NCBI RefSeq assembly: GCF_020217185.1
Contig: NZ_JAIWNX010000177.1
Location: 1 to 10,000 of the forward strand
Source: Asticcacaulis sp.
Lineage (GTDB): Bacteria; Pseudomonadota; Alphaproteobacteria; Caulobacterales; Caulobacteraceae
Length of the DNA stretch: 10,000 nucleotides
Direction of reading: 5' to 3'
Shown one piece after another: positions 1 to 6,957 of the stretch. A model generated the notes under the pieces. It was given only the letters and a program-made list of their open reading frames with translations. It was not told the origin of the DNA and searched no databases. A program made the translations under genes and the position numbers. The stretch's first letter is position 1; every line of letters starts with the position of its first letter.

Positions 1-1675
1 GCGGGAAGGCGATGACCTCGCGGATCGCCGTCTGACCGGCCAGCAGCATCACAATGCGGTCGATACCGGGGGCCAGACCGCCGTGCGGCGGCGCGCCGTA
101 TTTGAAGGCATTGAGCATCCCGCCAAACTGATTTTCGACCACATCGGCGCCATAGCCCGCGATCTCAAAGGCCTTGAGCATGATCTCCTGCTTGTGGTTC
201 CGGATCGCGCCGGAGCACAGCTCATAGCCGTTGCAGACGATGTCGTACTGATAGGCCAGAATGTCGAGCGGGTCCTTGGTGAGAAGCGCCTCCATCTCGC
301 CTTGCGGCATGGAGAAGGGGTTGTGCGAGAAATCGACCTTCTTCTCGTCCTCATTGTACTCGAACATCGGGAAATCGACGATCCAGCAGAAGCGGAACTG
401 ATCCTCGTCCACCAGGTTGAGATCGGTGCCGACCTTGGTGCGCGCCAGACCGGCAAACTTGTAGAAGACCTTGGGATCGCCAGCCACGAAGAAGGCTGCG
501 TCGCCCTGCCCCAGACCCAGAGCGTTCATCAGCGCCGTGGTGGCGTCGTTGCCGAGGTTTTTGGCGATGGGGCCGCCCCACGCACCCTGATCCTCAGACC
601 AGAAGATGTAGCCGAGGCCCGGCTGACCTTCGCCCTGCGCCCAGGAATTCATACGGTCGCAGAAGGCGCGCGAGCCGCCCTTGGGGGCCGGAATGGCCCA
701 CACGGCATTGGCGCTGTTTTCGAGGATACGCGCAAACAGGCCAAAGCCGCCGCCGCGGAAATGCTCAGACACGTCCTGCATTTCGATGGGGTTGCGCAGG
801 TCCGGCTTGTCCGAGCCGTACTTGGCGATGGACTCTTTGTAGGGGATGCGCTGGAACGGATAGCTGGACACGCGCTTGCCTTCGCCGAACTCGGTAAACA
901 GGCCGTGCATCACCGGCTCGATGGCCGCGAACACGTCTTCCTGCGTCACAAAGCTCATCTCGATATCGAGCTGATAGAATTCCAGCGAACGGTCAGCGCG
1001 CAGGTCTTCGTCTCGGAAGCACGGCGCGATCTGGAAATAGCGGTCGAAACCCGACACCATCAGCAACTGCTTGAACTGCTGCGGCGCTTGCGGAAGGGCA
1101 TAGAACTTGCCCGCGTGCAGACGCGACGGCACCAGGAAGTCGCGCGCCCCTTCGGGCGACGAGGCGGTCAGGATGGGGGTCTGGTATTCCAGAAAACCCT
1201 GCGCGACCATGCGGTTACGGATCGACTGAATGACGCGCGAGCGCAGCACGATGTTCTTGTGCAGGGTTTCGCGGCGCAGGTCGAGGAAGCGGTTTTTCAG
1301 ACGGATTTCTTCGGGATATTCAGGCTCACCGAACACCGGCAGCGGCAGTTCGGCGGCTTCGGACAGCACTTCGATATCCGACACCACGACTTCGATAGCC
1401 CCGGTCGGCAGGTTGGGATTGACGGTCGCCTCATCCCTCGCCACCACCTTGCCATCGACGCGGATAACGCTTTCAGCACGCAAGCGTTCGACCTTGGCAA
1501 AACCCGCGCTGTCCGGATTGAACACCAGTTGCGTCAGGCCGTAATGGTCGCGCAGGTCGATGAACAACAGGCCGCCGTGGTCGCGCTTGCGGTGAATCCA
1601 GCCCGACACGCGCACCTCGGCGCCGGCGTCGGTGGCGCGCAGCGCGCCGCAGGTATGGGTACGGTAACTATGCAT
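1..1675 (-). CDS. aspS: Aspartyl-tRNA synthetase (class II), C-terminus cut by window edge
   Basis: Charges tRNA with aspartate in the cytoplasm. The minus strand reads without interruption from ATG at 1675 to the window edge, giving 558 codons; bacterial AspRS is about 590-600 residues, so roughly the last 35-40 are missing. Visible parts in order: an N-terminal OB-fold anticodon-binding domain ([11 protein letters not shown] near residues 25-35), the class II catalytic core with motif 2 [10 protein letters not shown] (Arg221, matching E. coli Arg217), the bacterial insertion region, and motif 3 GIDRIVML (Arg540, matching E. coli Arg537). His33 in RDHGG is the residue associated with non-discriminating AspRS, which also charges tRNA-Asn for GatCAB amidation; discriminating enzymes usually carry Leu there. 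That specificity is inference. No strong Shine-Dalgarno precedes the ATG. The gene is transcribed divergently from hdaA. Family assignment is near certain. Confidence 0.97.
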   Translation of the reverse strand, partial: MHSYRTHTCGALRATDAGAEVRVSGWIHRKRDHGGLLFIDLRDHYGLTQLVFNPDSAGFAKVERLRAESVIRVDGKVVARDEATVNPNLPTGAIEVVVSDIEVLSEAAELPLPVFGEPEYPEEIRLKNRFLDLRRETLHKNIVLRSRVIQSIRNRMVAQGFLEYQTPILTASSPEGARDFLVPSRLHAGKFYALPQAPQQFKQLLMVSGFDRYFQIAPCFRDEDLRADRSLEFYQLDIEMSFVTQEDVFAAIEPVMHGLFTEFGEGKRVSSYPFQRIPYKESIAKYGSDKPDLRNPIEMQDVSEHFRGGGFGLFARILENSANAVWAIPAPKGGSRAFCDRMNSWAQGEGQPGLGYIFWSEDQGAWGGPIAKNLGNDATTALMNALGLGQGDAAFFVAGDPKVFYKFAGLARTKVGTDLNLVDEDQFRFCWIVDFPMFEYNEDEKKVDFSHNPFSMPQGEMEALLTKDPLDILAYQYDIVCNGYELCSGAIRNHKQEIMLKAFEIAGYGADVVENQFGGMLNAFKYGAPPHGGLAPGIDRIVMLLAGQTAIREVIAFP

Positions 1676-1714
1676 TGTGAGTCTCTGAATCCGGCTCAAA
1701 AAACGGTTGGGGGC

Positions 1715-1743
1715 TAGGGCACATGACAGGGGCGGATTGTCAA
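1715..1743 (-). promoter_or_regulatory. Probable housekeeping sigma promoter of aspS
   Basis: On the minus strand a perfect -35 hexamer TTGACA (1738-1743) is followed, after a 17-base spacer, by GCCCTA (1715-1720). This resembles the GC-rich -10 element of Caulobacter-type housekeeping promoters (GCTANANC-like) more than the E. coli TATAAT. Transcription would begin near 1708, giving a leader of about 33 bases before the aspS ATG. The -35 and spacing are seen directly; the -10 is a weak match. Confidence 0.55.
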
Positions 1744-1789
1744 GACTTGTGTCCGGACTCCCGGCAAAAAGCCGCCTCCGAATTTAATT

Positions 1790-1804
1790 TCACTTTGCAA
1801 GTGA
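1790..1804. promoter_or_regulatory. 15-base palindrome upstream of the aspS promoter, possible operator
   Basis: TCACTTTGCAAGTGA is a perfect inverted repeat with 6-base arms and a 3-base centre, set in AT-rich sequence about 47 bases upstream of the aspS -35 and on the hdaA side. Its size and symmetry suit a dimeric DNA-binding protein, but no regulator is identified and chance remains possible. Confidence 0.3.
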
Positions 1805-1824
1805 GATGTTTTTTCAGTTTCAGG

Positions 1825-1918
1825 CCACGGATGCACACGGATGATCGCCTGTGGCGATCTCACGGATAGTCATACCCACACGCCTCACCCTTCTCGGACC
1901 CTCCGTGTCTATCCGGGG
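1825..1918. repeat. CACGGAT-based intergenic repeat with nested hairpin
   Basis: CCACGGATGCACACGGAT (1825-1842) is matched in inverted orientation by TCCGTGTCTATCCGGGG (1902-1918), agreeing at 14 of 17 positions. Direct copies of CACGGAT sit at 1826-1832, 1836-1842 and 1861-1867, with a further one outside at 1970-1976. Between two of them lies a perfect 7-bp hairpin, GATCGCC-TGT-GGCGATC (1843-1859). Similar ATCCGTG/CACGGAT tandem motifs are, from memory, common interspersed non-coding repeats in proteobacteria. Function is unknown. Confidence 0.6.
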
Positions 1919-2010
1919 TTTCTTTTCCCCAGAACGGCCCACCGAACTAACCCCATCGGATGCGGCGGCCACGGATTGCCTTCTGCGCCCCATCTTCCTA
2001 AGTTAAGCGC

Positions 2011-2676
2011 ATGGCGCATCAGTACCCGCTCGACCTGTCCCTGCCTGCCCCCTATGCGGCGGCGAACTTTGTCGTTTCCGACGCCAATCGCGCCCTGTTC
2101 GACCTTTTGAGGCAGCCCGCAGACTGGCTGAACCCGCATCTGGTGCTGACCGGACCGATCGGCTCCGGCAAGACCCACGCCGGCCATGTGTTTGCTGAAA
2201 CGCAAGGCGCGCACTGGCTGAGCCCCGGCGTGCCCGTACCCGACACCGCCACCCTGTTCGTGGTCGATGAGGCTGAGACCTTTGATCAGGAGGTCCTGTT
2301 CCACCTCTATAACCGCACGGCGTCGGACGGCCGCCTGCTGCTGCTGTCACGGCAGCACCCGGCGCAATGGACCATCCGTGTCCCCGATTTCGAGTCGCGG
2401 CTGAAGGCCATGCGCGTCGTCGATATGCCGGAACCGGACGATAGCCTGCTGAAAAGCGTGCTGAAAAAGCTGTTTGAAGCGCGCGTCATCACGCCCTCCG
2501 ACGACGTGCTGGAATATCTCAGCCGCCGCATGGAGCGCTCGGTGGCGCACGCCCAAAAAATTGTCACAGGTCTTGAGGCATATGCCAATGGCCGCGCCTT
2601 TACCCGGTCTTTGGCGCGTCAATTTATCGAGACCAGTGAAAATATGACTTGGTTCGACGATTGGGATGAGATTTAG
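2011..2676 (+). CDS. hdaA: HdaA, DnaA-related regulator of replication initiation (RIDA)
   Basis: An AAA+ protein of 221 residues, the length of Hda proteins and lacking the DnaA DNA-binding domain. Hda/HdaA binds the DNA-loaded sliding clamp and stimulates ATP hydrolysis by DnaA, preventing re-initiation. Visible features: a clamp-binding motif at the extreme N-terminus (QYPLDL, Gln4 onward), Walker A GPIGSGKT (48-55), a Walker B-like LFVVDE (82-87), a box VII arginine finger in ESRL (Arg130), and a sensor 2-like helix with RRMERS (172-177). The N-terminal clamp motif supports the ATG at 2011, although no good Shine-Dalgarno precedes it. It lies 37 bases upstream of ppk on the same strand and is probably cotranscribed with it. 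A DnaA-like ATPase of other function is possible, but motif placement and length favour HdaA. Confidence 0.9.
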   Translation: MAHQYPLDLSLPAPYAAANFVVSDANRALFDLLRQPADWLNPHLVLTGPIGSGKTHAGHVFAETQGAHWLSPGVPVPDTATLFVVDEAETFDQEVLFHLYNRTASDGRLLLLSRQHPAQWTIRVPDFESRLKAMRVVDMPEPDDSLLKSVLKKLFEARVITPSDDVLEYLSRRMERSVAHAQKIVTGLEAYANGRAFTRSLARQFIETSENMTWFDDWDEI

Positions 2677-2696
2677 TCAGTAAAACATAAGAAAAT

Positions 2697-2701
2697 AAGG
2701 A
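2697..2701 (+). promoter_or_regulatory. Shine-Dalgarno of ppk
   Basis: AAGGA in the short AT-rich hdaA-ppk gap, 12 bases before the ATG at 2714. The spacing is somewhat long, but no other in-frame Met precedes the conserved YINRELSW, so the site supports this start. A GANTC site (2700-2704) overlaps it. Confidence 0.5.
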
Positions 2702-2713
2702 TTCTGAACCGCC

Positions 2714-4942
2714 ATGCCCGCCTCCGAAACCGTCAATGACATTATCCGCACGACAGAGTCGGTGGCGGCTGAGCCTCAGTCAGAGGCTCAAATTGATCTG
2801 ACCTCGGACGAGGCGCTGGGCGATGCGCTCTATATCAACCGCGAACTGTCGTGGCTGGCCTTCAACAAGCGGGTGATCGAAGAGGCCGAAAATCCGCGCC
2901 ACCCGTTGCTGGAGCGGCTGCGCTTCCTGTCGATTTCGGCCAACAATCTCGACGAATTCTACATGGTGCGCGTCGCCGGGCTTCAGGGTCAGGTGCGCGA
3001 AGGCGTGCGTATCCTGTCCGAAGACGGCCACACCCCGGCCGAACAGCTTGAGGCCGTCAACAAGGTCGCTCAGGCCCTGATGAACAAGCAGCAGACCATC
3101 TGGTCCAAGCTGAAGGCCGAACTGTCGGCCAATGGCCTGATCCTGCTCGACCACAAGGAGGTCACCAAGACCGACACGGCGTGGCTGGAAAAGCGCTTCC
3201 ATGAGCAGCTTTTCCCCGTGCTGACGCCGCTGGCCATCGACCCGGCGCACCCCTTCCCCTTCATCCCCAATCTGGGCTTCTGCATCGCGCTGAAACTGCA
3301 ACGCCGCGCCGATGCCAAGACGCTTTACGCCCTTGTGCCCATTCCTACGGGCGTGCGCCGCTTCTGGGAGATCGGTGGCAATTCGCGCGGTCAGAACACG
3401 CGGCGCAAATTCGTCACGCTGGAGGGCATGGTGGTCATGTTCGCCCAGCAGATCTTCCCCGGCTTCGATATTCTGGGCAAGGGCGTCTTCCGTATCATCC
3501 GCGACTCGGACATCGAAATCGAGGAAGAAGCCGAAGACCTGGTGCGTGAGTTCGAAGCCCTGCTGAAGCAGCGCCGTCTCGGTTCGGTGGTGCGCGTCAA
3601 GTTCGGCGCCTCCATGCCCGAAGACCTGCGCGAATTCATCATCGAGCAACTGCACGCCCAGCCGCAGGACGTGACCATTGTCGATGGCATTCTGGGCATG
3701 TCCGAGCTGTCGCAGCTTATCCCGCCCGACCGCAACGACCTGAAATTCAAGCCCTACACGCCGCGCTTCCCGGAACGCATCCGCGACAATGCCGGGGACA
3801 TCTTCTCGGCCATCCGCGAAAAGGACATTCTGGTCCACCACCCGTTCGAGAGCTTCGACGCCGTGGTGCAGTTCCTGCGTCAGGCGGCGCGCGACCCCAA
3901 CGTCATCGCGATCAAACAGACGCTTTACCGCACCTCAAAGGACTCGCCCATCGTCGCGGCCCTCATCGAGGCCGCCGAGCAAGGCAAAAACGTCACGGCA
4001 CTGGTCGAAATCAAGGCGCGCTTTGACGAAGAGGCCAATCTGCGCTGGGCCCGCGCCATGGAACGCGCGGGCGTGCACGTCGTCTATGGCTTTGTGGAGT
4101 ACAAGACCCACGCCAAGCTGAGCGTCGTGGCGCGCCGCGAAGGCGAGGCCTTGCGCACCTATTGCCACTTCGGCACCGGCAACTATCACCCGGTGACGGC
4201 CAAGGTCTATACGGACCTGAGCCTGTTTACCGCCGACCCGGCGCTGGGGCGCGACGCCATGCGCGTCTTCAACTTCATCACCGGCTATGCCCGCCCGGAC
4301 GTGATGGAAAAGCTTTACTTCTCGCCCGTGACGCTGAAACAGGGGCTGATCTATCTGATCGAGCAGGAAATCGCCAATGCCCGCGCCGGCAAGCCCGCGC
4401 AAATCTGGGCCAAGATGAATTCGCTGGTCGATCCGGTGATCATCCGCAAGCTCTATCAGGCCTCGCAGGCCGGGGTGCAGATCGACCTCGTCATCCGTGG
4501 TATCTGCTGCCTGCGTCCCGGCGTGGCGGGCTATTCGGACAATATCCGCGTCAAGTCGATCGTCGGGCGCTTCCTAGAGCACACGCGCATCGTGTGCTTC
4601 GCCAATGGCCACGCCCTGCCGTCGGATCAGGCGCGCGTCTTCATCTCGTCCGCCGACTGGATGAGCCGCAATCTGGACCGCCGCGTCGAAACCCTGATCC
4701 CGGTTGATAACCCGACCGTGCACCGTCAGGTGCTGGATCAGATCATGGTCGCCAACCTCAATGACGAGGCGCAATCGTGGAACCTGTCGTCAGACGGCAC
4801 CTATACGCGCTTTGATACGACCGGCCTCGATGCGCCCTTCTCGGCCCACGAATACTTCATGACAAACCCGTCGCTGTCCGGTAGAGGTCGCGGCGTCAAG
4901 GATCTCCCCCAAGCGTTTGATCATGTCGGTGCCCGAAAGTAG
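2714..4942 (+). CDS. ppk: Polyphosphate kinase 1
   Basis: PPK1 reversibly transfers the gamma-phosphate of ATP to inorganic polyphosphate. The protein has 742 residues against 688 in E. coli; the excess is an acidic, low-complexity N-terminal extension of about 38 residues and a longer C-terminal tail. The N-domain begins at YINRELSW (about 40) and includes [16 protein letters not shown]; the two phospholipase D-like catalytic domains follow. The autophosphorylated histidine is His466 in YKTHAKL (E. coli His435), and the second active-site histidine is His623 in LEHTRI (E. coli His592). Both catalytic histidines and the NNLDEF motif are intact, so the enzyme should be active. It follows hdaA by 37 bases and overlaps ppx by 20 bases. 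Identity is essentially certain; only the exact start is open to doubt. Confidence 0.98.
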   Translation: MPASETVNDIIRTTESVAAEPQSEAQIDLTSDEALGDALYINRELSWLAFNKRVIEEAENPRHPLLERLRFLSISANNLDEFYMVRVAGLQGQVREGVRILSEDGHTPAEQLEAVNKVAQALMNKQQTIWSKLKAELSANGLILLDHKEVTKTDTAWLEKRFHEQLFPVLTPLAIDPAHPFPFIPNLGFCIALKLQRRADAKTLYALVPIPTGVRRFWEIGGNSRGQNTRRKFVTLEGMVVMFAQQIFPGFDILGKGVFRIIRDSDIEIEEEAEDLVREFEALLKQRRLGSVVRVKFGASMPEDLREFIIEQLHAQPQDVTIVDGILGMSELSQLIPPDRNDLKFKPYTPRFPERIRDNAGDIFSAIREKDILVHHPFESFDAVVQFLRQAARDPNVIAIKQTLYRTSKDSPIVAALIEAAEQGKNVTALVEIKARFDEEANLRWARAMERAGVHVVYGFVEYKTHAKLSVVARREGEALRTYCHFGTGNYHPVTAKVYTDLSLFTADPALGRDAMRVFNFITGYARPDVMEKLYFSPVTLKQGLIYLIEQEIANARAGKPAQIWAKMNSLVDPVIIRKLYQASQAGVQIDLVIRGICCLRPGVAGYSDNIRVKSIVGRFLEHTRIVCFANGHALPSDQARVFISSADWMSRNLDRRVETLIPVDNPTVHRQVLDQIMVANLNDEAQSWNLSSDGTYTRFDTTGLDAPFSAHEYFMTNPSLSGRGRGVKDLPQAFDHVGARK

Positions 4943-6449
4943 CTTTGCCCCCCTTCCCGCCGCGACGGCCCTGCCCGCCGCCTACTACACGGCCGTCATC
5001 GACATCGGGTCGAACTCGGTGCGTCTGGTCATCTATCGCGTCGAAGGGCGCTCGATCTGGCCGGTGCATAACGAAAAGGTGCTGGCGGGGCTGGGGCGCG
5101 AACTGATGAGCAGCGGCCGCCTGAGCCCGTCGGGCTGCCGCGACACGCTGATCGCGCTGAAACGCTTTCGTTTCATCGTCGATTCCTACCCCCTGTCGCA
5201 GGTGCACGCCGTGGCGACCGCCGCTATCCGTGAAGCCGAAGACGGCCCGGACATGGTGCAAACTATTGAGGCCGAAACGGGCTTCAAGGTGCGCGTCCTC
5301 AGCGGGGCCGAAGAGGCCTATTACTCGGCGCTGGGCGTGCTGTGCGGCCATGATGATGCGGTGGGAGTGGTGGGCGACCTCGGCGGATCGAGCCTTGAGC
5401 TGATTGATCTGCAAGGCGAAAACGCCTTCAAAGGCATCACCCTGCCTCTGGGGCCGTTCGCGCTGGGGGCTCCGGCAGCGGTCGATATCGACAAGACCCT
5501 GACGCGCATCCGTGAGGTTCTGACGCCGCACAAGGATCGCTTTCAGTTTGCAACTTTTCATGCGGTCGGCGGCGCGTGGCGCAACCTCGCCATCATCTGG
5601 ATGCAGAAGGCCAACTACCCGCTTCAGATCGTTCAGCAATTTGAGCTGCCCGCGCGCGAAGCCCTCAATATCTGCCGCCTGATCGCCACCCAGTCGCCCG
5701 CCTCGCTGGAACGCATCCGCGGCGTCACCAAGCGGCGCATGGAGCATCTGGCCTATGCGGCTCTGGTGCTTCAGGCCCTGATCGAAACCTTCGGCTTCGA
5801 CACTATCAACTTTTCGGCCAACGGCCTGCGCGAAGGCGTGCTGTTTGAACAATTGCCGAAGGACGTGCAAAAGCGCGACCCGCTGATCGAAGGCTGCGCC
5901 GCTCTGGGGGCGCGTCAGGGTATCAGCAACGATATGGGGCCGGCTCTGGCCCAGTGGGTATGCGATTTCTACGATACCACCTCCGGCATCGACATACCCG
6001 ATGTGCGGCTGATCCGCGCGGCATCCAAGCTGGCCGATATGGGCGCACTGCTGCACCCCGACCACCGCGCCGACCTCGTCTGCGATCAGGTGCTGCGTGC
6101 CCCTATTCCGGGGCAGAACCACGCCGAGCGCGTCTTCCTGGCCTCGACCCTGTTCACCCGCTATTCCGGCGACGCCTATACCAAGGAGCCGGTGCTGATC
6201 AGCCGTATTCTGGGCGATGACGGGCTTGAGCGCGCCACGCGGCTGGGTCTGGCCTTGCGGCTGGGCTGTGACCTGTCGGCCAAGTCGGGCGCCCTGCTCC
6301 GCCACGCCCACCTGACGCAGCAGGGCCGCGATCTGGTGCTGGAGGCCAAGAGCGGCTGGGAAGACCTGCTCCTTGGCGAACAGACACGCAAACGCGCCAA
6401 GGCACTGGCCAATGCGCTGAAACTCAACCTGAAAATGGGAAGTTATTGA
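4923..6449 (+). CDS. ppx: Exopolyphosphatase (Ppx/GppA family)
   Basis: A 508-residue Ppx/GppA phosphatase, close to E. coli Ppx (513). These enzymes remove terminal phosphate from polyphosphate, and some also hydrolyse pppGpp. The actin-like ATPase fold is clear: phosphate loop 1 DIGSNSVRL (27-35), SGAEEA (127-132) containing the family's proposed catalytic glutamate, and phosphate loop 2 GDLGGSS (151-157). [12 protein letters not shown] near 300 closes the two-lobed core, and a helical C-terminal region of about 200 residues follows. ATG 4923 lies inside ppk, overlapping its last 20 bases, so translation is probably coupled; a TTG six bases upstream (4917) is a less likely alternative. Its position after ppk favours polyphosphatase over GppA as main activity, but sequence alone does not exclude (p)ppGpp-related hydrolysis. 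Confidence 0.95.
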   Translation: MSVPESSFAPLPAATALPAAYYTAVIDIGSNSVRLVIYRVEGRSIWPVHNEKVLAGLGRELMSSGRLSPSGCRDTLIALKRFRFIVDSYPLSQVHAVATAAIREAEDGPDMVQTIEAETGFKVRVLSGAEEAYYSALGVLCGHDDAVGVVGDLGGSSLELIDLQGENAFKGITLPLGPFALGAPAAVDIDKTLTRIREVLTPHKDRFQFATFHAVGGAWRNLAIIWMQKANYPLQIVQQFELPAREALNICRLIATQSPASLERIRGVTKRRMEHLAYAALVLQALIETFGFDTINFSANGLREGVLFEQLPKDVQKRDPLIEGCAALGARQGISNDMGPALAQWVCDFYDTTSGIDIPDVRLIRAASKLADMGALLHPDHRADLVCDQVLRAPIPGQNHAERVFLASTLFTRYSGDAYTKEPVLISRILGDDGLERATRLGLALRLGCDLSAKSGALLRHAHLTQQGRDLVLEAKSGWEDLLLGEQTRKRAKALANALKLNLKMGSY

Positions 6450-6453
6450 CCCC

Positions 6454-6747
6454 ATGCCATCCGAAACGCAGAAGCTTCGCCAAACCGCAAACACTTGGAT
6501 TGGCATAGCTATTGTCGTTACCGGAATAGGCGCGTTCTTTGCTCACGGTTATTATTTTGACCTTTGGGGACAGAAGCTTCAGTTCCGCTGGGCGTCGCTG
6601 GGATGGTGGGGTTGGATTGCCATCATCTCATTTGGCTCGGGCTTTATGACCGGTGGTGTCAAGAGTGGCGTAAAAGCGGCTGCAAGCATAAGCGGGCTAT
6701 TCGTTTTGGCGTTGATAATAGGCGTCTTAACCGGAAGATATGGCTGA
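6454..6747 (+). CDS. Small three-helix membrane protein of unknown function
   Basis: A 97-residue protein I do not recognise. Three hydrophobic stretches fit membrane helices: about 15-35 (TWIGIAIVVTGIGAFFAHGYYF region), 48-68 (SLGWWGWIAIISFGSGFMTGG) and 76-94 (AASISGLFVLALIIGVLTG). A short polar N-terminus precedes them and a conserved-looking GGVKSGVK loop lies between helices 2 and 3. It starts 4 bases after the ppx stop; GGGAAG inside the end of ppx could serve as Shine-Dalgarno, so it is probably the last gene of the hdaA-ppk-ppx transcript. Its base composition differs: three 60-base rows within it have 28, 32 and 28 G+C, against 41 in a sampled ppx row. That suggests recent acquisition or relaxed selection. 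Open frame, spacing and clean hydrophobic pattern support a real gene; function is open. Confidence 0.7.
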   Translation: MPSETQKLRQTANTWIGIAIVVTGIGAFFAHGYYFDLWGQKLQFRWASLGWWGWIAIISFGSGFMTGGVKSGVKAAASISGLFVLALIIGVLTGRYG

Positions 6748-6751
6748 CTCC

Positions 6752-6949
6752 CTCCTCCCTGTTGCGCAGCAATGGGGAGGTGCCGAGCTTGCGAGGCGGA
6801 GGGGGATGACACGGAAAAAGGCCGGGAACGCGATCCCCGGCCTTTTCTGATTTCAAGGGGCAGCGCGCGTGACCGACGAAGGCGCAATCCCCCTCCGTCA
6901 GTCTGCTTCGCAGCCTGCCACCTCCCCATGCCTTCGGCACAGGGAGGAG
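6752..6949. repeat. Large imperfect inverted repeat, copy 1 (two oppositely oriented units)
   Basis: Two units face each other: 6752-6810 on the plus strand and 6886-6949 inverted. Each begins at its outer end with CTCCTCCCT, continues into a short hairpin closed by GGGGAGGTG, passes a variable segment and ends inward with CGGAGGGGGAT. The outer hairpin stems are TTGC/GCAA (6755-6779) in the left unit and TGCC/GGCA (6929-6939) in the right; the right unit also has an inner CTGC-TTC-GCAG hairpin (6903-6913). About 75 bases separate the units and hold a terminator. The same element occurs at 9709-9859. It fills the gap between convergent genes and ends 8 bases from the S46 peptidase stop. This looks like a REP/BIME-type interspersed element. 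Confidence 0.85.
6816..6846. terminator. Bidirectional intrinsic terminator between convergent genes
   Basis: AAAAGGCCGGG (6816-6826) pairs perfectly with CCCGGCCTTTT (6836-6846) around a 9-base loop, giving an 11-bp stem with a GC-rich core. A-rich sequence on one side and T-rich on the other allow termination in both directions. It lies 69 bases after the small membrane protein gene and 112 bases beyond the S46 peptidase stop, so it can end both the hdaA-ppk-ppx operon and the peptidase transcript. Confidence 0.85.
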
Positions 6950-6957
6950 ATTTTGAC

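Larger units (their letters stand above)
1676..2010. other. Divergent intergenic region between aspS and hdaA
   Basis: A 335-base gap with no convincing gene; the open frame crossing it (from about 1841) has no family signature and overlaps the hdaA start out of frame. It holds the aspS promoter near 1715-1743, three GANTC sites (1679-1683, 1687-1691, 1756-1760), a palindrome at 1790-1804, and CACGGAT repeats between 1825 and 1976. The hdaA promoter must lie here too, but I cannot pick a convincing -35/-10 pair for it. Sequence just before hdaA (1977-2010) shows no strong Shine-Dalgarno. Confidence 0.7.

Noticed and set aside
83..1717. 544-codon open frame on the plus strand opposite aspS
   Set aside because: It is the antisense shadow of a clear AspRS with intact class II motifs; high GC at third codon positions removes stops from this frame. 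No family motif is visible.
1977..2010. TTGCCT/TAAGTT as an hdaA promoter
   Set aside because: Both hexamers are poor, and transcription would start within a few bases of the ATG; not enough to call.
1841..2110. Possible 89-codon gene upstream of hdaA
   Set aside because: It begins inside the CACGGAT repeat, overlaps hdaA by 100 bases in another frame, lacks a Shine-Dalgarno, and its translation is low-complexity.
2780..3841. 353-codon open frame on the minus strand opposite ppk
   Set aside because: Shadow of ppk; starts and ends arbitrarily within conserved ppk sequence.
4896..6506. 536-codon open frame on the minus strand opposite ppx
   Set aside because: Antisense shadow of ppx. The composition (rich in Gln, His, Arg, Gly) is typical of a reverse-strand artefact and no domain is recognisable.
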